Below, piece after piece: positions 34,216-43,503 of a DNA stretch of 64,000 nucleotides. The stretch comes from Paracoccus sphaerophysae (GTDB taxonomy: Bacteria; Pseudomonadota; Alphaproteobacteria; Rhodobacterales; Rhodobacteraceae): positions 25,023 through 89,022 of the forward strand of contig NZ_JRKS01000005.1 in assembly GCF_000763805.1 (NCBI RefSeq), written 5' to 3'. How positions within the stretch are numbered: the stretch's first letter is position 1; each line of letters starts with the position of its first letter. The translations under genes and the position numbers were made by a program. The notes under the pieces are model-generated. The model saw only the letters and a list, made by a program, of their open reading frames with translations, did not search any database and was not told the DNA's origin.

Positions 34216-34507
34216 GCTTCTCCGCGTTTGGGTCCTCACAGTTCTTGAGAGCGAGAAGGCAAGCCATCGCTTTCTGCCGGGCATCCTTCAGTGACAACAT
34301 GGGATAGGGCCCAAGTGTGACGGTAGCCATGCGCCCGTCGCGTCCGCGGGCCTTCAGCAGGAATGTCCGCTCACCCTGCGCGCCGACACGCAGCCGCAGG
34401 CCCTTCTGCAAGGTGTCTGAATACTCCGTGCGCCGACCGGTGTCTTTGAGGTTGCGTAGCCAACCGTCAGTCATGTTCCGCCGGCTTTCCATTCGGATTG
34501 TGGTCAT
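34209..34507 (-). pseudogene. Second integrase, N-terminal (DUF4102) fragment
   Basis: MTTIRMESRRNMTDGWLRNL, then QKGLRLRVGAQGERTF and TVTLGPYPMLSLKDARQKAM form the arm-binding domain of P4-type integrases. The sequence ends at DPNAEKRA, where IS256 sequence takes over in another frame. AAAGGA lies upstream of the ATG at 34507. It sits 200 bases inside att copy 3 and points away from it. It is probably the integrase that once mobilised island 2. Confidence 0.72.
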
Positions 34508-34523
34508 GCCGCTCGTCCTTTCT

Positions 34524-34544
34524 CGGGGCTGCACCGGGGCTTCA
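34524..34544 (+). repeat. 21-base direct repeat, right copy
   Basis: Identical to 28285-28305. It lies just upstream of the second integrase start. Confidence 0.6.
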
Positions 34545-34670
34545 AACGCGGCGTGCTGTTCTGCTTTAATCTGAGTCATCGTCAACCATAGTCACGACCA
34601 CTTTCGTCGATAAACATAGCATACCATTGTTTTTATTGTTGTTTCTATAGTTCATTTTGATTTATACTGA

Positions 34671-34699
34671 CTCATCTTGACAACCGAAGTCAGGATGAG
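34671..34699. repeat. Inverted repeat beside att copy 3
   Basis: CTCATCTTGAC (34671-34681), seven-base loop, GTCAGGATGAG (34689-34699): 11-bp arms with one mismatch. It ends a few bases before att copy 3 and lies in a 300-base AT-rich gene-free stretch (34545-34862) that otherwise shows only possible promoter sequence for the second integrase. Confidence 0.6.
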
Positions 34700-34702
34700 A
34701 GA

Positions 34703-34753
34703 GGGATTGAAAATCCGCGTGTCGGCGGTTCAGATCAGTCTCCGGGCACCACT
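34703..34753 (+). repeat. Attachment site copy 3
   Basis: From GGATTG to CACCA it matches the tRNA-Phe 3' half with two changes in the T arm (CAGATCAG for CAAATCCG). Unlike copy 2 the anticodon-stem part is unchanged. It is followed by ACTCCT, as in copy 2. There is no 5' half, so it is not a tRNA gene. Confidence 0.82.
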
Positions 34754-34862
34754 CCTCTTGCCATGACGGTGTGCTGTGCGGGCCCCTGCGATGCGTGCCG
34801 TGGTACGCACCGCGCCGGGATCGCGGGGCGTCGCGCCCGTTCCCGCGCCTGCCGGGCGCGGT

Positions 34863-36648
34863 TCACTCGCAGGCATGGCTGTCCGCCGCCGTAACCGGAC
34901 CAGAGCCGCGATAGGTCACGGTCAGCGAATAGACGCAGACCGGCAGAGAGACCGCCCGATCGGCCGATACCAGCGTCATCTCGCCCGGCGCCGCGCCCTT
35001 TCCATCCACGCCTGCAGCGCCGCGAACATCTCGTCGCGGCCCGAGGCGGGCTGCGGCACGGGGACCGAGGGCGCGCCTTCCTGCCGGCCGCTATGGGTGA
35101 AGCCCGGGACCAGGTGCAGGCGGAAGAACGACTGCACCGCCTCGGCCCCGCCCATCCCCGCGAGTACCTGTTCGTAGTAATGGATCGCGCCCTGCGCCGG
35201 GATGTATCGTCGGCGAGCCCCTGATACATCACCATCCGCCCGCCGCCCTTCTGGCAGGCGGACAGGCCCGGATCGTCGGTGTTGATCCGGTTGAACTCGG
35301 GCTGCAGCCGCAGACCTTCCTTCTGCGCGCGGGTCAGCCCCTGATAGTCCAGCGCCTCGCGCCAGCGATCGGCGCCGTTCCCGGTGGCGTTCGCCATGAA
35401 CTGGCTGCCGAGAGTCGGGTCCTGCAGGGACAGCGCGGCCTGATCGGCGGCGAGGAAGATGCCCGGCGCTCCCCCCGCCGGGGTCAGCGCCAGATTGGTG
35501 CCGCGGGTCCAGCCGAACCACAGCCGCCCCCCGAGCCCCGTCCCGCCGCCGTTGTCGCTCGCGGGGTCGGGGCGCTGCCATCGGCGGTCTGGCCGTACCA
35601 GATCTTGTCGATGACCTTCGCCTCCTCGGGCGTCAGGCCCGGGTCCTTCGCCGCGTCATGGGCACAGGACAGCGGGTCGATCAGGAACCCCAGCCCGGCC
35701 CCGCCGCAGGCCGCGATGGCCGCCTTGGTCGCCGCGGTCAACTGGCGGGCGGGATCGGCGCCCCGAGGTCGCGCTGCATCGCGATCGGCCCGTACAGACC
35801 CGCCGTGTGGTAGCGCGTCCAGTTGATGGCCGGCGCGCCGACCGGGATGCCGTCGAAATCCTCGGGGAAGACCTGGGCCAGCTTCGGCGCCTGCCGGCCG
35901 CCGGTGGAAAACCCGTCCCAATAGGCAAAGTCATGCGGCCGGCCGTAGCGGATGCGGGTCACGGCCTTGGTTGTTTCGGCCACTCATGCAGGCTGCGCTC
36001 GGCGAAATCCTGCCAGCCCACGGTGTTGATGCTGCCGTCCGGCTTCATCGCAAAGGACGGGTCGATGGGCGAGCCGACATGGCCGTTATCCGAGGTGGCG
36101 ACGACGAAGCCCTTGCCCGCGGCAGCGGCGTGCAGGTCGTCGCTGGCGACGACGGACAGGCTCGCCTGCGGGGTGCCGGCCCAGCCGCTGTTGCCATAGG
36201 CGCGGATGCGGCCGTTCCAGTCGGCGGGGTCGGGCAGCAGGATCTCGATCCCGATCCCGGCCGAGGTCGAGGGCGCGCCCTTGGGTCCCGGGTTCCCCGG
36301 GCCGACGCGCAGCTTGACGAGGCAGAGGTCGGTCGCCGCGACCGGGGCAGGGGCCTGCGGGGCGCCCTCGACCACCGTCGCCGCCGGCTGCCCCTGCGGG
36401 TCGATCACCAGCGGCTCGCCGCGGCGGAAGGGCTTGACCAGCAGGATCTCGGTCTGGGGCAGATCGGCCAGGGCGGACTCCAGGCTGCCGTCGCAGGCCA
36501 GCGCCGCGGGGGTCTGCTGGGCGGCGGCCGGCGCGGCCCAGGCCAGCGCGAGAACCGCCGTGGTCAGGGTCAGGGCGCGGACCGGACCGCCGCCGAGCCT
36601 GCGAGCTGAGATCGGTGCCATGTTCGGTGTGTCGGGATACTCCGCCAT
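34863..36648 (-). pseudogene. Tannase/feruloyl-esterase family gene, multiply frameshifted
   Basis: The N-terminal 230 residues are intact: a signal peptide (ALTLTTAVLALAWAAPAAAQ) and the tannase start with YGNSGWAGTPQ and KGFVVATSDNGHVGS. The frame then breaks near 35975, and the family continues in pieces: FSTGGRQAPKLAQVFPEDFDG (nucleophile Ser; the usual first Cys of GCSTGG is Phe here), LIDPLSCAHDAAKDPGLTP, GADRWREALDYQGLTRAQKE, AQGAIHYYEQVLAGMGG and HLVPGFTHSG. At least five frame changes are needed, near 35975, 35755, 35560, 35215 and 34990. It would have been a secreted esterase of plant phenolics. Sequencing error is possible but five errors in one gene is unlikely. Confidence 0.78.
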
Positions 36649-36788
36649 CTGCAGCCCCCTGCGCCGATCGCGGGCGCCCGCCCGCGCGGTGTCGCCGAGG
36701 CTAGCGCAAAGCGCGGGCACGCAAGCGCGGAGAGCCGGGGGTCGGGACGTCAGCAGACACCCTGGCCATGGCGGCGATGAGGCCCCCC

Positions 36789-37877
36789 TCAGCCGCCCCA
36801 GGTCCGCTCCAGCACGTCCATCCAGTTCTTCCAGGCGATGCGTTCGACCAGCGCGCGGTCGTAGCCGTGATCCTGCATCGCCTGCAGGAAGCCGGGCAGC
36901 GCCGCGGTATCGGCCAGATCCGCGGGCATCACCGCACCGTCGAAATCCGACCCCAGCGCAACGCCGGTTTCCCCGAGAATCCCGATCAGGTGATCGAGGT
37001 GGCGCAGCATGATGTCATGGCCGCGGAACGGCTCGCGCCGGCCGTCGGGCCGCAAGAAGCCGGTATTGTAGTTCAGCCCGACCACGCCGCCGCTGTCGGC
37101 GATCTGGCGCAGCTGGCGGTCGGTCAGGTTGCGCGAGCTGGCGCAGAGCGCGTGCACGCCGGAATGGGTGGCGACCAGCGGCGCATCGCTGAGCCGGGCC
37201 ACGTCGTCGCAGCCCTTCTCGTTCAGATGCGACAGGTCGATCAGGACCTTCAGCGCGTTGCAGTCGCGCACCAGCGCCTTGCCGGCCGGGGTCAGCCCGT
37301 CGCCGCGATCGGGGGGCGAGGGGAAGGCGAACGGCACCCCGTTCCCGTAAGCGGTCGGGCGCGACCACACGAACCCCAGCGAGCGCAGGCCGGCCGCGTG
37401 CCACAGATGCAGCGCATCGGGGTTGGCCAGCGGCTCGGCGCCCTCCATGTGCAGGATCGCGGCGATCCGCCCGGCCGCCATCGCGGCGCGGATGTCGGCG
37501 GCGCTGCGGCAGACCGACAGCGTCCCGGTGCGTTCCATCGCATACAGCGCCGCCGCCTGTGCGAATGCCTGCGGCAGCGCCTGCGCCGCGGGCACCTGCT
37601 GCGGCAGCGGCAGGTCGAAGGGCGGGTTTTCCTTCTGCTTCAGCAGCGCCTCGATGTCGCCGGTCTCGGGGTCGGGGATCCACATCGCGAAGAACCCGCC
37701 GACCATGCCCCCGGCCTTCAGCCGCGGCAGGTCCATGTGGCCGGTGCCGTCGCCCTCGGTCCACAGCCGCGCGGCGCCATCCCCGGCGGCCATGGCGCGC
37801 TGCAGATAGTCGTTGTGCCCGTCGAAGACCGGGATCGGGGGCGCGGAAGACGGCGCAGAGGACGGCTCTGAGGACAT
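36789..37877 (-). CDS. Membrane dipeptidase (peptidase M19 family)
   Basis: Zinc-dependent dipeptidase of 362 residues of the renal-dipeptidase type. Metal ligands are visible: FDGHNDYL near residue 20 (His and Asp), the bridging Glu in AILHMEGAEPL near residue 130, LIDLSHLNEKG (His) and ATHSGVHAL (His), then GLNYNTGFL and ALGSDFDGAVMPADL. The start MSSEPSSAPSSAPP at 37877 is chosen because the longer upstream frame has no family similarity. No signal peptide is seen, so it is probably cytosolic and acts on dipeptides or D-amino-acid substrates. It is divergent from the small monooxygenase-like gene. Confidence 0.88.
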   Translation of the reverse strand: MSSEPSSAPSSAPPIPVFDGHNDYLQRAMAAGDGAARLWTEGDGTGHMDLPRLKAGGMVGGFFAMWIPDPETGDIEALLKQKENPPFDLPLPQQVPAAQALPQAFAQAAALYAMERTGTLSVCRSAADIRAAMAAGRIAAILHMEGAEPLANPDALHLWHAAGLRSLGFVWSRPTAYGNGVPFAFPSPPDRGDGLTPAGKALVRDCNALKVLIDLSHLNEKGCDDVARLSDAPLVATHSGVHALCASSRNLTDRQLRQIADSGGVVGLNYNTGFLRPDGRREPFRGHDIMLRHLDHLIGILGETGVALGSDFDGAVMPADLADTAALPGFLQAMQDHGYDRALVERIAWKNWMDVLERTWGG

Positions 37878-38020
37878 GGCGGGAAACTCGCGGTTGGCCG
37901 GGACGGCGCAGCTTTCCCATCCCCGACCGGGCGATGCAAGCGACGGGATAGGCGAAGCCCGCACGGCGTGCCACACTGGCCCCAGCCCAACCACGCCCCC
38001 CCGTCAGGAAAGGACGCGAC

Positions 38021-38338
38021 ATGCCCGACATCAGCCCCGATTTCACCGGCCAGACCATCATCTGCACCTTCGACGTGACGCCCGGCACCGCCCATGACGT
38101 GCTCGACGCGCTGGACGAGGCCTATGCGCAGGTGATCTCGCGCCAGCCCGGCTTCGTTTCCGGCGCCGTGCATCTGAACGACGCCCAGACCCGCATCGCC
38201 ACCTATTCCCAGTGGCGCCAGCGCAGCGATTACCAGGCGATGCTGCGCACCCCCGAAATGCGCGAGCGCAACCGCGCGATCCACACCATGTGCCGCAGCT
38301 TCGAGCCGGTGATGTACGAGGTCGCCTCGGTTTATTGA
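38021..38338 (+). CDS. Antibiotic-biosynthesis-monooxygenase (ABM) domain protein
   Basis: Small 105-residue protein with a ferredoxin-like ABM fold: [42 protein letters not shown] and [16 protein letters not shown] are the typical strand-helix-strand order. Such proteins are cofactor-free oxygenases or act in quinone metabolism; most chromosomal copies have no known substrate. AGGAAAGG lies upstream of the ATG. Confidence 0.8.
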   Translation: MPDISPDFTGQTIICTFDVTPGTAHDVLDALDEAYAQVISRQPGFVSGAVHLNDAQTRIATYSQWRQRSDYQAMLRTPEMRERNRAIHTMCRSFEPVMYEVASVY

Positions 38339-38418
38339 CGCAGCCTGCGCCGGGTGCTCTTGCCCTTGCCGGGGGTGCGTGCGACCTGTTGATCCGCACG
38401 AACATGGGGGACCGCAGC

Positions 38419-39084
38419 ATGGTCGGACGCATCATCACCGTGGCCCAGCAGAAGGGCGGTTCCGGCAAGACGACGCTGACCGTCAACCTGGCCGTGGCGC
38501 TGCGGCGCCAGGGGCTGACGGTGGCGGTGCTGGACACCGACCCGCAGGGCAGCCTGGGCCGCTGGTTCATGGAACGCGTCGACCGCCAGGGCGAGGACGA
38601 GGGGATGGAGTTCACCACCTCCTCCGCCTGGGGCGCCAGCTATGAAGGCGAAAAGCTCAAGAAGCGCTTTGACGTTGTGCTGATCGACACCCCGCCGAAG
38701 ATCGAAAGCGACCTGCGCCCGGCGCTGCGGATCGCCGACCTGATCGTGGTCCCCGTCGCGTCGAGCCAGGTCGACCTGTGGGCGACCGAGGGGGTGCTGG
38801 ACCTGGCCCACCGCGAAAAGCGGCCGGTGCTGATCGTGCTGAACCGGGTCCGCCCGAATACCCGGCTGGGGGCCGAGGTCGCCGCCGGCGCCGCGGAACT
38901 CGGCGTCGACGTGGCCGAGGCGCAGCTGGCCCATCGCGTGGCCTATGCCGAGACGCTGGGCCACGGCAGCGCCGTGGCCGAGGGCCCGCGCGGGCCGGCC
39001 CGCGAAGAGATCGCCGCGCTGGCCGACGAGGTGATGAGCCACGCCGGCGGCGCCGGCGCGGCGACCACGCGGCGAAAGAGCTGA
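38419..39084 (+). CDS. ParA-family ATPase, orphan
   Basis: Deviant Walker-type ATPase of 221 residues: [19 protein letters not shown] (Walker A with signature Lys), [12 protein letters not shown] (Walker A-prime), [19 protein letters not shown] and [18 protein letters not shown]. No N-terminal helix-turn-helix and no parB gene is adjacent, so it belongs to the small VirC1/ParF-like group that positions protein cargos or other structures. A second ATG 15 bases upstream exists, but the GGGGA box fits 38419. The cargo is unknown. Confidence 0.85.
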   Translation: MVGRIITVAQQKGGSGKTTLTVNLAVALRRQGLTVAVLDTDPQGSLGRWFMERVDRQGEDEGMEFTTSSAWGASYEGEKLKKRFDVVLIDTPPKIESDLRPALRIADLIVVPVASSQVDLWATEGVLDLAHREKRPVLIVLNRVRPNTRLGAEVAAGAAELGVDVAEAQLAHRVAYAETLGHGSAVAEGPRGPAREEIAALADEVMSHAGGAGAATTRRKS

Positions 39085-39126
39085 CCGCCATCCGCGCACC
39101 AGCAACTGAACAGCAAGAGTTGTCCC

Positions 39127-39855
39127 ATGACGCAGCCTACCGACTTTGGCGACATCGCCGGCGCCGAACCGGTGCCGCCCCTCGCGGCGCCGCTGGCCGA
39201 TGACGATCTGCGGGCGCAGATCACCCGGCTTGGCCCGTGGTTCCACAACATCCAGCTGGCCCCCGGCATCGCCACGCGCGAGATCGCGCCCAGCGTCGGC
39301 CCGCAGCCGGTCGATCACCCGATCCGCCGCTGGCGGGTCTACGAGGACGTGCTTCCGGCCGACATGACCGGGATGCGGGTGCTGGATCTGGGCTGCGCCG
39401 ACGGGTTCTTCGCGATCGAGATGGCCCGTCGCGGCGCGCATGTGCTGGCCCAGGATTTCTGGAGCGCGATGGTCAAGCGGCTGCGCTTTGCCGCCCAGGT
39501 GACGGGGGTGCAGGACCGCATCTGGACCCGCGTCGGCGACGTCACGGCGATCCAGCCGGGGGAACGCTATGACGCGATCCTGTGCCTGGGGCTGCTGTAT
39601 CACCTGCGCCACCCGTTCCACGACCTGGAAATCATTGCCAGGGCTTCGGACCTGCTGTGGCTGGAAACCACGCTGCACGAGGGCGAGGACAGCTTCATCC
39701 ATTTCAAGCCGCCCGAGGCCGGGGTCCATCACATCCGCAAGTGGTTCCCGACCCGCGCCTGCGTCCGCGACATGCTGGACGACTGCAAGTTCACCACCAT
39801 CGAGGACATTCCCGACCCCACGCCGGGGCGCGGATCGTTCCTGGCCCGGCGCTGA
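39127..39855 (+). CDS. CmoB-like SAM-dependent methyltransferase
   Basis: Class I methyltransferase of 242 residues of the DUF1698/CmoB type. Motif I is RVLDLGCADGFFAIEMARRG near residue 82, then ILCLGLLYHLRHPFHDLE near residue 155 and WLETTLHEGEDSF. The N-terminal helix (ITRLGPWFHNIQLAPGI) and HPIRRWRVYEDVLP are also shared with tRNA wobble-uridine modifying CmoB, but residues and length fit a homologue of unknown substrate better. It starts 42 bases after parA and converges with uvrB. Confidence 0.8.
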   Translation: MTQPTDFGDIAGAEPVPPLAAPLADDDLRAQITRLGPWFHNIQLAPGIATREIAPSVGPQPVDHPIRRWRVYEDVLPADMTGMRVLDLGCADGFFAIEMARRGAHVLAQDFWSAMVKRLRFAAQVTGVQDRIWTRVGDVTAIQPGERYDAILCLGLLYHLRHPFHDLEIIARASDLLWLETTLHEGEDSFIHFKPPEAGVHHIRKWFPTRACVRDMLDDCKFTTIEDIPDPTPGRGSFLARR

Positions 39856-39867
39856 GCGCGCGGCGGC

Positions 39868-42060
39868 CTAGTGCCGCCGCTTGCTGCGCCTGTTGCCGCC
39901 CCGCTGGCCAGCCCGGCCGGCGGTGGACCGGCCCGAGGCGCGGGTGGCGGCCTCGGCGGCCTCCTCGACGGCCTGCTGGCGGGCCAGGGGGTCGTCCGAG
40001 ACGGCAAGTTCCACAGCTTCCAGCCGCTTGACCTCGTCGCGCAGGCGGGCGGCTTCCTCGAATTCCAGGTTCTCGGCGGCCTTGCGCATCTGCGCGCGCA
40101 GGGCGTCCAGATGCGCCTGCAGGTTGGCGCCGACCAACGGCTTGTCGATCTTCGTGGTGATCCGCGACTGGTCGGTGTCGCCCTGCCACAGGCCGGCCAG
40201 CACGTCCTCGACGTTCTTCCTGACCGTCTGCGGAGTAATGCCGTGGGCCTCGTTATAGGCTTGCTGCTTGGCGCGGCGGCGTTCGGTTTCGGCGATGGCG
40301 CGTTCCATGCTGCCGGTGATCCGGTCGGCATACAGGATCACCCGCCCGTCCACGTTCCGCGCCGCCCGGCCGATGGTCTGGATCAGTGAGGTCTCGGACC
40401 GCAGGAAGCCTTCCTTGTCGGCGTCGAGGATCGCCACGAGCCCGCATTCGGGAATATCCAGCCCCTCGCGCAGCAGGTTGATCCCCACCAGTACGTCATA
40501 AGCGCCCAGCCGCAGGTCGCGCAGGATCTCGATCCGCTCGATGGTGTCGATGTCCGAGTGCATGTAGCGCACGCGGATGCCCTGTTCGTGCAGGTATTCG
40601 GTCAGGTCCTCGGCCATGCGCTTGGTCAGCGTGGTGACCAGCGTACGGTAGCCCTGGGCCGAAACCTTGCGCACCTCGTCCAGCAGGTCGTCCACCTGCG
40701 TCTCGACCGGCCGGATCTCGATCACCGGGTCCAGCAGGCCGGTCGGGCGGATCACCTGTTCCGTGAAGACGCCGCCGGTCTGGTCCATTTCCCACTGCGC
40801 CGGGGTCGCGGACACGAACACCGATTGCGGGCGCATCGCGTCCCATTCCTCGAACTTGAGCGGGCGGTTGTCCATGCACGAGGGCAGGCGGAACCCGTGT
40901 TCGGCCAGCGTGAACTTGCGCCGGAAGTCGCCGCGATACATGCCGCCGATCTGCGGCACGCTGACGTGGCTTTCGTCGGCAAAGACGATGGCGTTGTCGG
41001 GGATGAACTCGAACAACGTCGGCGGCGGCTCGCCGGGGGCCCGGCCGGTGAGGTAGCGCGAGTAGTTCTCGATGCCGTTGCAGACGCCCGTCGCCTCCAG
41101 CATCTCGATGTCGAAGTTGGTCCGCTGTTCCAGCCGCTGCGCCTCAAGCAGCTTGCCCTCGTCGGTCAACTGCTGCAGCCGGTTCTGAAGTTCGATCCGT
41201 ATCCCCTTGATCGCCTGCTGCAAAGTCGGACGCGGGGTGACGTAGTGGCTGTTCGCGTAGATGCGGATCTGGCGGTAGTCGGCCTCTTTCGCGCCGGTCA
41301 GCGGGTCGAACTCGGTGATGCTTTCCAGCTCGTTGCCGAAGAAGGAAAACCGCCAGGCGCGGTCCTCGAGGTGGGCGGGCCAGACCTCGACCACGTCGCC
41401 GCGCACCCGGAAGGCGCCGCGCTGGAAGGCGGTGTCCAGCCGCTTGTATTGCTGCGCCACCAGCTCGCCGATGAACTGGCGCTGATCGTAGGACTGGCCG
41501 ACCATCATGTCCTGGGTCATCGCCGAATAGGTCTCGACCGAGCCGATGCCGTAGATGCAGCTGACCGAGGCGACGATGATGACGTCGTCGCGTTCCAGCA
41601 GCGCCCGGGTGGCCGAGTGGCGCATCCGGTCGATGGCCTCGTTGATCTGCGATTCCTTCTCGATATAGGTGTCCGAGCGCGGGACATAGGCCTCGGGCTG
41701 GTAGTAGTCGTAATAGCTGACGAAGTATTCGACCGCGTTTTCCGGGAAGAACCCCTTGAATTCGCCGTATAACTGCGCGGCGAGGGTCTTGTTCGGTGCG
41801 AGGATGATGGCCGGGCGCTGGGTCTCCTCGATCACCTTGGCCATGGTGTAGGTCTTGCCGGTCCCGGTCGCGCCCAGCAGCACCTGGTCGCGTTCGCCGT
41901 CGCGCACGCCCTGGGCCAGCTCGACGATGGCGGTCGGCTGGTCGCCAGCGGGCTGGAATTCGCTGTGCATCACGAAGCGCCGGCCGCCTTCCAGCTTTTC
42001 GCGGGGGCGGGACTGTTCGGGCAGCAGCGCGGTGGGCGCGTTGGTGTTGTTGTGGGCCAT
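39868..42060 (-). CDS. uvrB: UvrABC excinuclease subunit B
   Basis: Damage-verifying helicase-like subunit of nucleotide excision repair, 730 residues. Visible are the Walker [18 protein letters not shown], the beta-hairpin [24 protein letters not shown] in [35 protein letters not shown], the motif VI region [11 protein letters not shown], and the C-terminal UVR motif [18 protein letters not shown] basic Arg/Ser/Gly-rich tail ends in NRRSKRRH. The ATG at 42060 gives a normal 30-residue lead-in. It stands alone with sodC upstream on the same strand. Confidence 0.97.
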   Translation of the reverse strand: MAHNNTNAPTALLPEQSRPREKLEGGRRFVMHSEFQPAGDQPTAIVELAQGVRDGERDQVLLGATGTGKTYTMAKVIEETQRPAIILAPNKTLAAQLYGEFKGFFPENAVEYFVSYYDYYQPEAYVPRSDTYIEKESQINEAIDRMRHSATRALLERDDVIIVASVSCIYGIGSVETYSAMTQDMMVGQSYDQRQFIGELVAQQYKRLDTAFQRGAFRVRGDVVEVWPAHLEDRAWRFSFFGNELESITEFDPLTGAKEADYRQIRIYANSHYVTPRPTLQQAIKGIRIELQNRLQQLTDEGKLLEAQRLEQRTNFDIEMLEATGVCNGIENYSRYLTGRAPGEPPPTLFEFIPDNAIVFADESHVSVPQIGGMYRGDFRRKFTLAEHGFRLPSCMDNRPLKFEEWDAMRPQSVFVSATPAQWEMDQTGGVFTEQVIRPTGLLDPVIEIRPVETQVDDLLDEVRKVSAQGYRTLVTTLTKRMAEDLTEYLHEQGIRVRYMHSDIDTIERIEILRDLRLGAYDVLVGINLLREGLDIPECGLVAILDADKEGFLRSETSLIQTIGRAARNVDGRVILYADRITGSMERAIAETERRRAKQQAYNEAHGITPQTVRKNVEDVLAGLWQGDTDQSRITTKIDKPLVGANLQAHLDALRAQMRKAAENLEFEEAARLRDEVKRLEAVELAVSDDPLARQQAVEEAAEAATRASGRSTAGRAGQRGGNRRSKRRH

Positions 42061-42119
42061 GCCGGGGAACCTTTCGGACGGCTCTAGGGTGGGCATCCGC
42101 GGGGGGGAATGCAAGGGAA

Positions 42120-42226
42120 GGGCCGCCCCGAGGGGACGGCCCTGCTGACAGGTTCTGTCAGGAAGTCTGAGCTGCGTGGGCCCGCCAGGCGCTGCTGACA
42201 GTTTCTGACAGCAGGGCGGCGGGCCC
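42120..42226 (-). terminator. Three stacked hairpins between sodC and uvrB
   Basis: In the 170-base gap: GGGCCGCCCC/GGGG-A-CGGCCC (42120-42142, one bulge), CTGACAG/CTGTCAG (42145-42161, three-base loop), and a long stem with outer arms GGGCCCGCC (42178-42186) and GGCGGGCCC (42218-42226) and inner CTGCTG/CAGCAG. The outermost begins six bases after the sodC stop. They probably terminate sodC transcription, although there is no T run. Confidence 0.55.
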
Positions 42227-42231
42227 GGCGG

Positions 42232-42969
42232 TCAGTTGGTGGCCGCCGTGGCCTCGAACACGCCGCAGGCGATGCGGTCGCCGGCATTGCCCGCCGGCTG
42301 CGAGACATAGTCGTCGGTGCCCGCGTGGACGATGAAGCTGCCGCCATCGTCATCCATCACGTCGGCCAGCGTGACGCCGGGCACGAAGAATTCCTGCGTG
42401 ACCGCCCCGCCATCGGCGGCGTCGATGTTGGGCAGGTCACCCTTGTGCATCCCCTGGGGGTGCAGCGCGCCGTGCTTCTTGTCGCCGGCAAGGTGGCCGC
42501 CCGCGCTTTCGAACTTGGGGCCCTCGCACTTGCCGGTCTCGTGGATATGGATCGCGTGGGGGCCGTCCGGCAGCGCCTCGAGATGCAGGATGACGTGCAG
42601 CGACCCTGACGGCGTGTCCGACAGCGTGACGCTGCCATGCTCGGTCCCGTCGGCGGATTTCAGGACGGCGGCGGCCTGCGCCGTTTCGGCAGTTGCCTCG
42701 GTGGTGGTGCCGGCGGGGGCGCCTGCGGCGGGAGCGGCTGCGGCATCTGCGGAAGCGGTGGCCGGCGCGGCCGGCGCGGCAGGGGTAGCGGCCGCATCTG
42801 CGCGAGCAGCCGGGGCAGCCGTCGCGGCATCGGCCGGCGCGGTCTCTGGCGCAGTGGTCTGCGCCATGCCTGCAAGCGGCAGCAGCGCCAGCGCGGCGCC
42901 CAGCATCAGGGCGCCGATCAGGCGCGGCTCGGGCAGGGTGCGGGTCTGGATGGCAAAGCCTGTGGGCAT
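42232..42969 (-). CDS. sodC: Periplasmic Cu-Zn superoxide dismutase with Ala-rich linker
   Basis: Converts superoxide to hydrogen peroxide in the periplasm. Product of 245 residues: a signal sequence (GALMLGAALALLPLAGMAQ), then about 65 residues of Ala/Pro/Thr low complexity, then the SodC domain. Copper and zinc ligands are seen in HAIHIHETGKCEGPKFESAG, GHLAGDKKHGALHPQG and SFIVHAGTDDYVSQPAG, with a Cys pair for the structural disulphide (GKCEG and IACGVFE). The linker is unusual compared with the short E. coli enzyme and may tether it away from the membrane or cell wall. Confidence 0.93.
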   Translation of the reverse strand: MPTGFAIQTRTLPEPRLIGALMLGAALALLPLAGMAQTTAPETAPADAATAAPAARADAAATPAAPAAPATASADAAAAPAAGAPAGTTTEATAETAQAAAVLKSADGTEHGSVTLSDTPSGSLHVILHLEALPDGPHAIHIHETGKCEGPKFESAGGHLAGDKKHGALHPQGMHKGDLPNIDAADGGAVTQEFFVPGVTLADVMDDDGGSFIVHAGTDDYVSQPAGNAGDRIACGVFEATAATN

Positions 42970-43134
42970 TTTCTCTCTCCGGACTGAAGGTGACGTTAAT
43001 TAACGTGAGGGCGCACGAGACGTTCCCCCGGTCAAACAACTGTTCAGCCGCCCGGCGAGCGCGGGCTTGAACGCGGCCCGCCGCTGCGGCACAAGATGGC
43101 GGCAAAGAAATGCCGTCCTGTGAAGGGGTCCGCC

Positions 43135-43446
43135 ATGCGCGTCCGCATCTTTCAGCCTGCCCGCAATGCCATGCAGTCCGGTACCGCCCGGACCAAGGGC
43201 TGGGTGCTGGTCTTTCCGCAGGACGAACCGCGCGGGCTGGACCCGCTGATGGGCTGGACCAGCAGCGCCGACACCCAAAGCCAGGTGCGGCTGCGCTTTG
43301 CCACCCGCGCCGAGGCCGAGGCCTATGCCAAGGCGAATGGGCTGGATTACGTCGTGACCGAGCCGCAGTCGCGCGCCGCCAACATCCGCCCCCGCGGCTA
43401 TGGCGAGAACTTCGCCACCGTCCGCCGGGCGCCCTGGACGCACTGA
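43135..43446 (+). CDS. NADH-ubiquinone oxidoreductase accessory subunit (NDUFS4-like)
   Basis: ETC complex I subunit of 103 residues, homologous to mitochondrial NDUFS4 and found in complex I of Paracoccus-type alphaproteobacteria. [59 protein letters not shown] and a basic end are diagnostic. The ATG at 43135 fits the family start. It sits away from the nuo operon, as is usual for this accessory subunit. Confidence 0.9.
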   Translation: MRVRIFQPARNAMQSGTARTKGWVLVFPQDEPRGLDPLMGWTSSADTQSQVRLRFATRAEAEAYAKANGLDYVVTEPQSRAANIRPRGYGENFATVRRAPWTH

Positions 43447-43503
43447 CCCCCGGGCGGCCCCGCTGTCGGCGGTCGCTGCCTCACCCTCTGCGCCCGGATC
43501 CCG

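Larger units (their letters stand above)
28152..34753. mobile_element. Island 2: tandem accessory island with iron-type ABC importer and mobile debris
   Basis: About 6.5 kb between att copies 2 and 3. It holds two orphan genes, IS110 and histidine-kinase scraps, a complete three-gene ABC importer, an hsdM fragment, a truncated IS256 element and the N-terminal part of a second integrase next to copy 3. The layout fits an older element inserted at the same tRNA and later degraded, leaving the importer intact. Confidence 0.7.
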
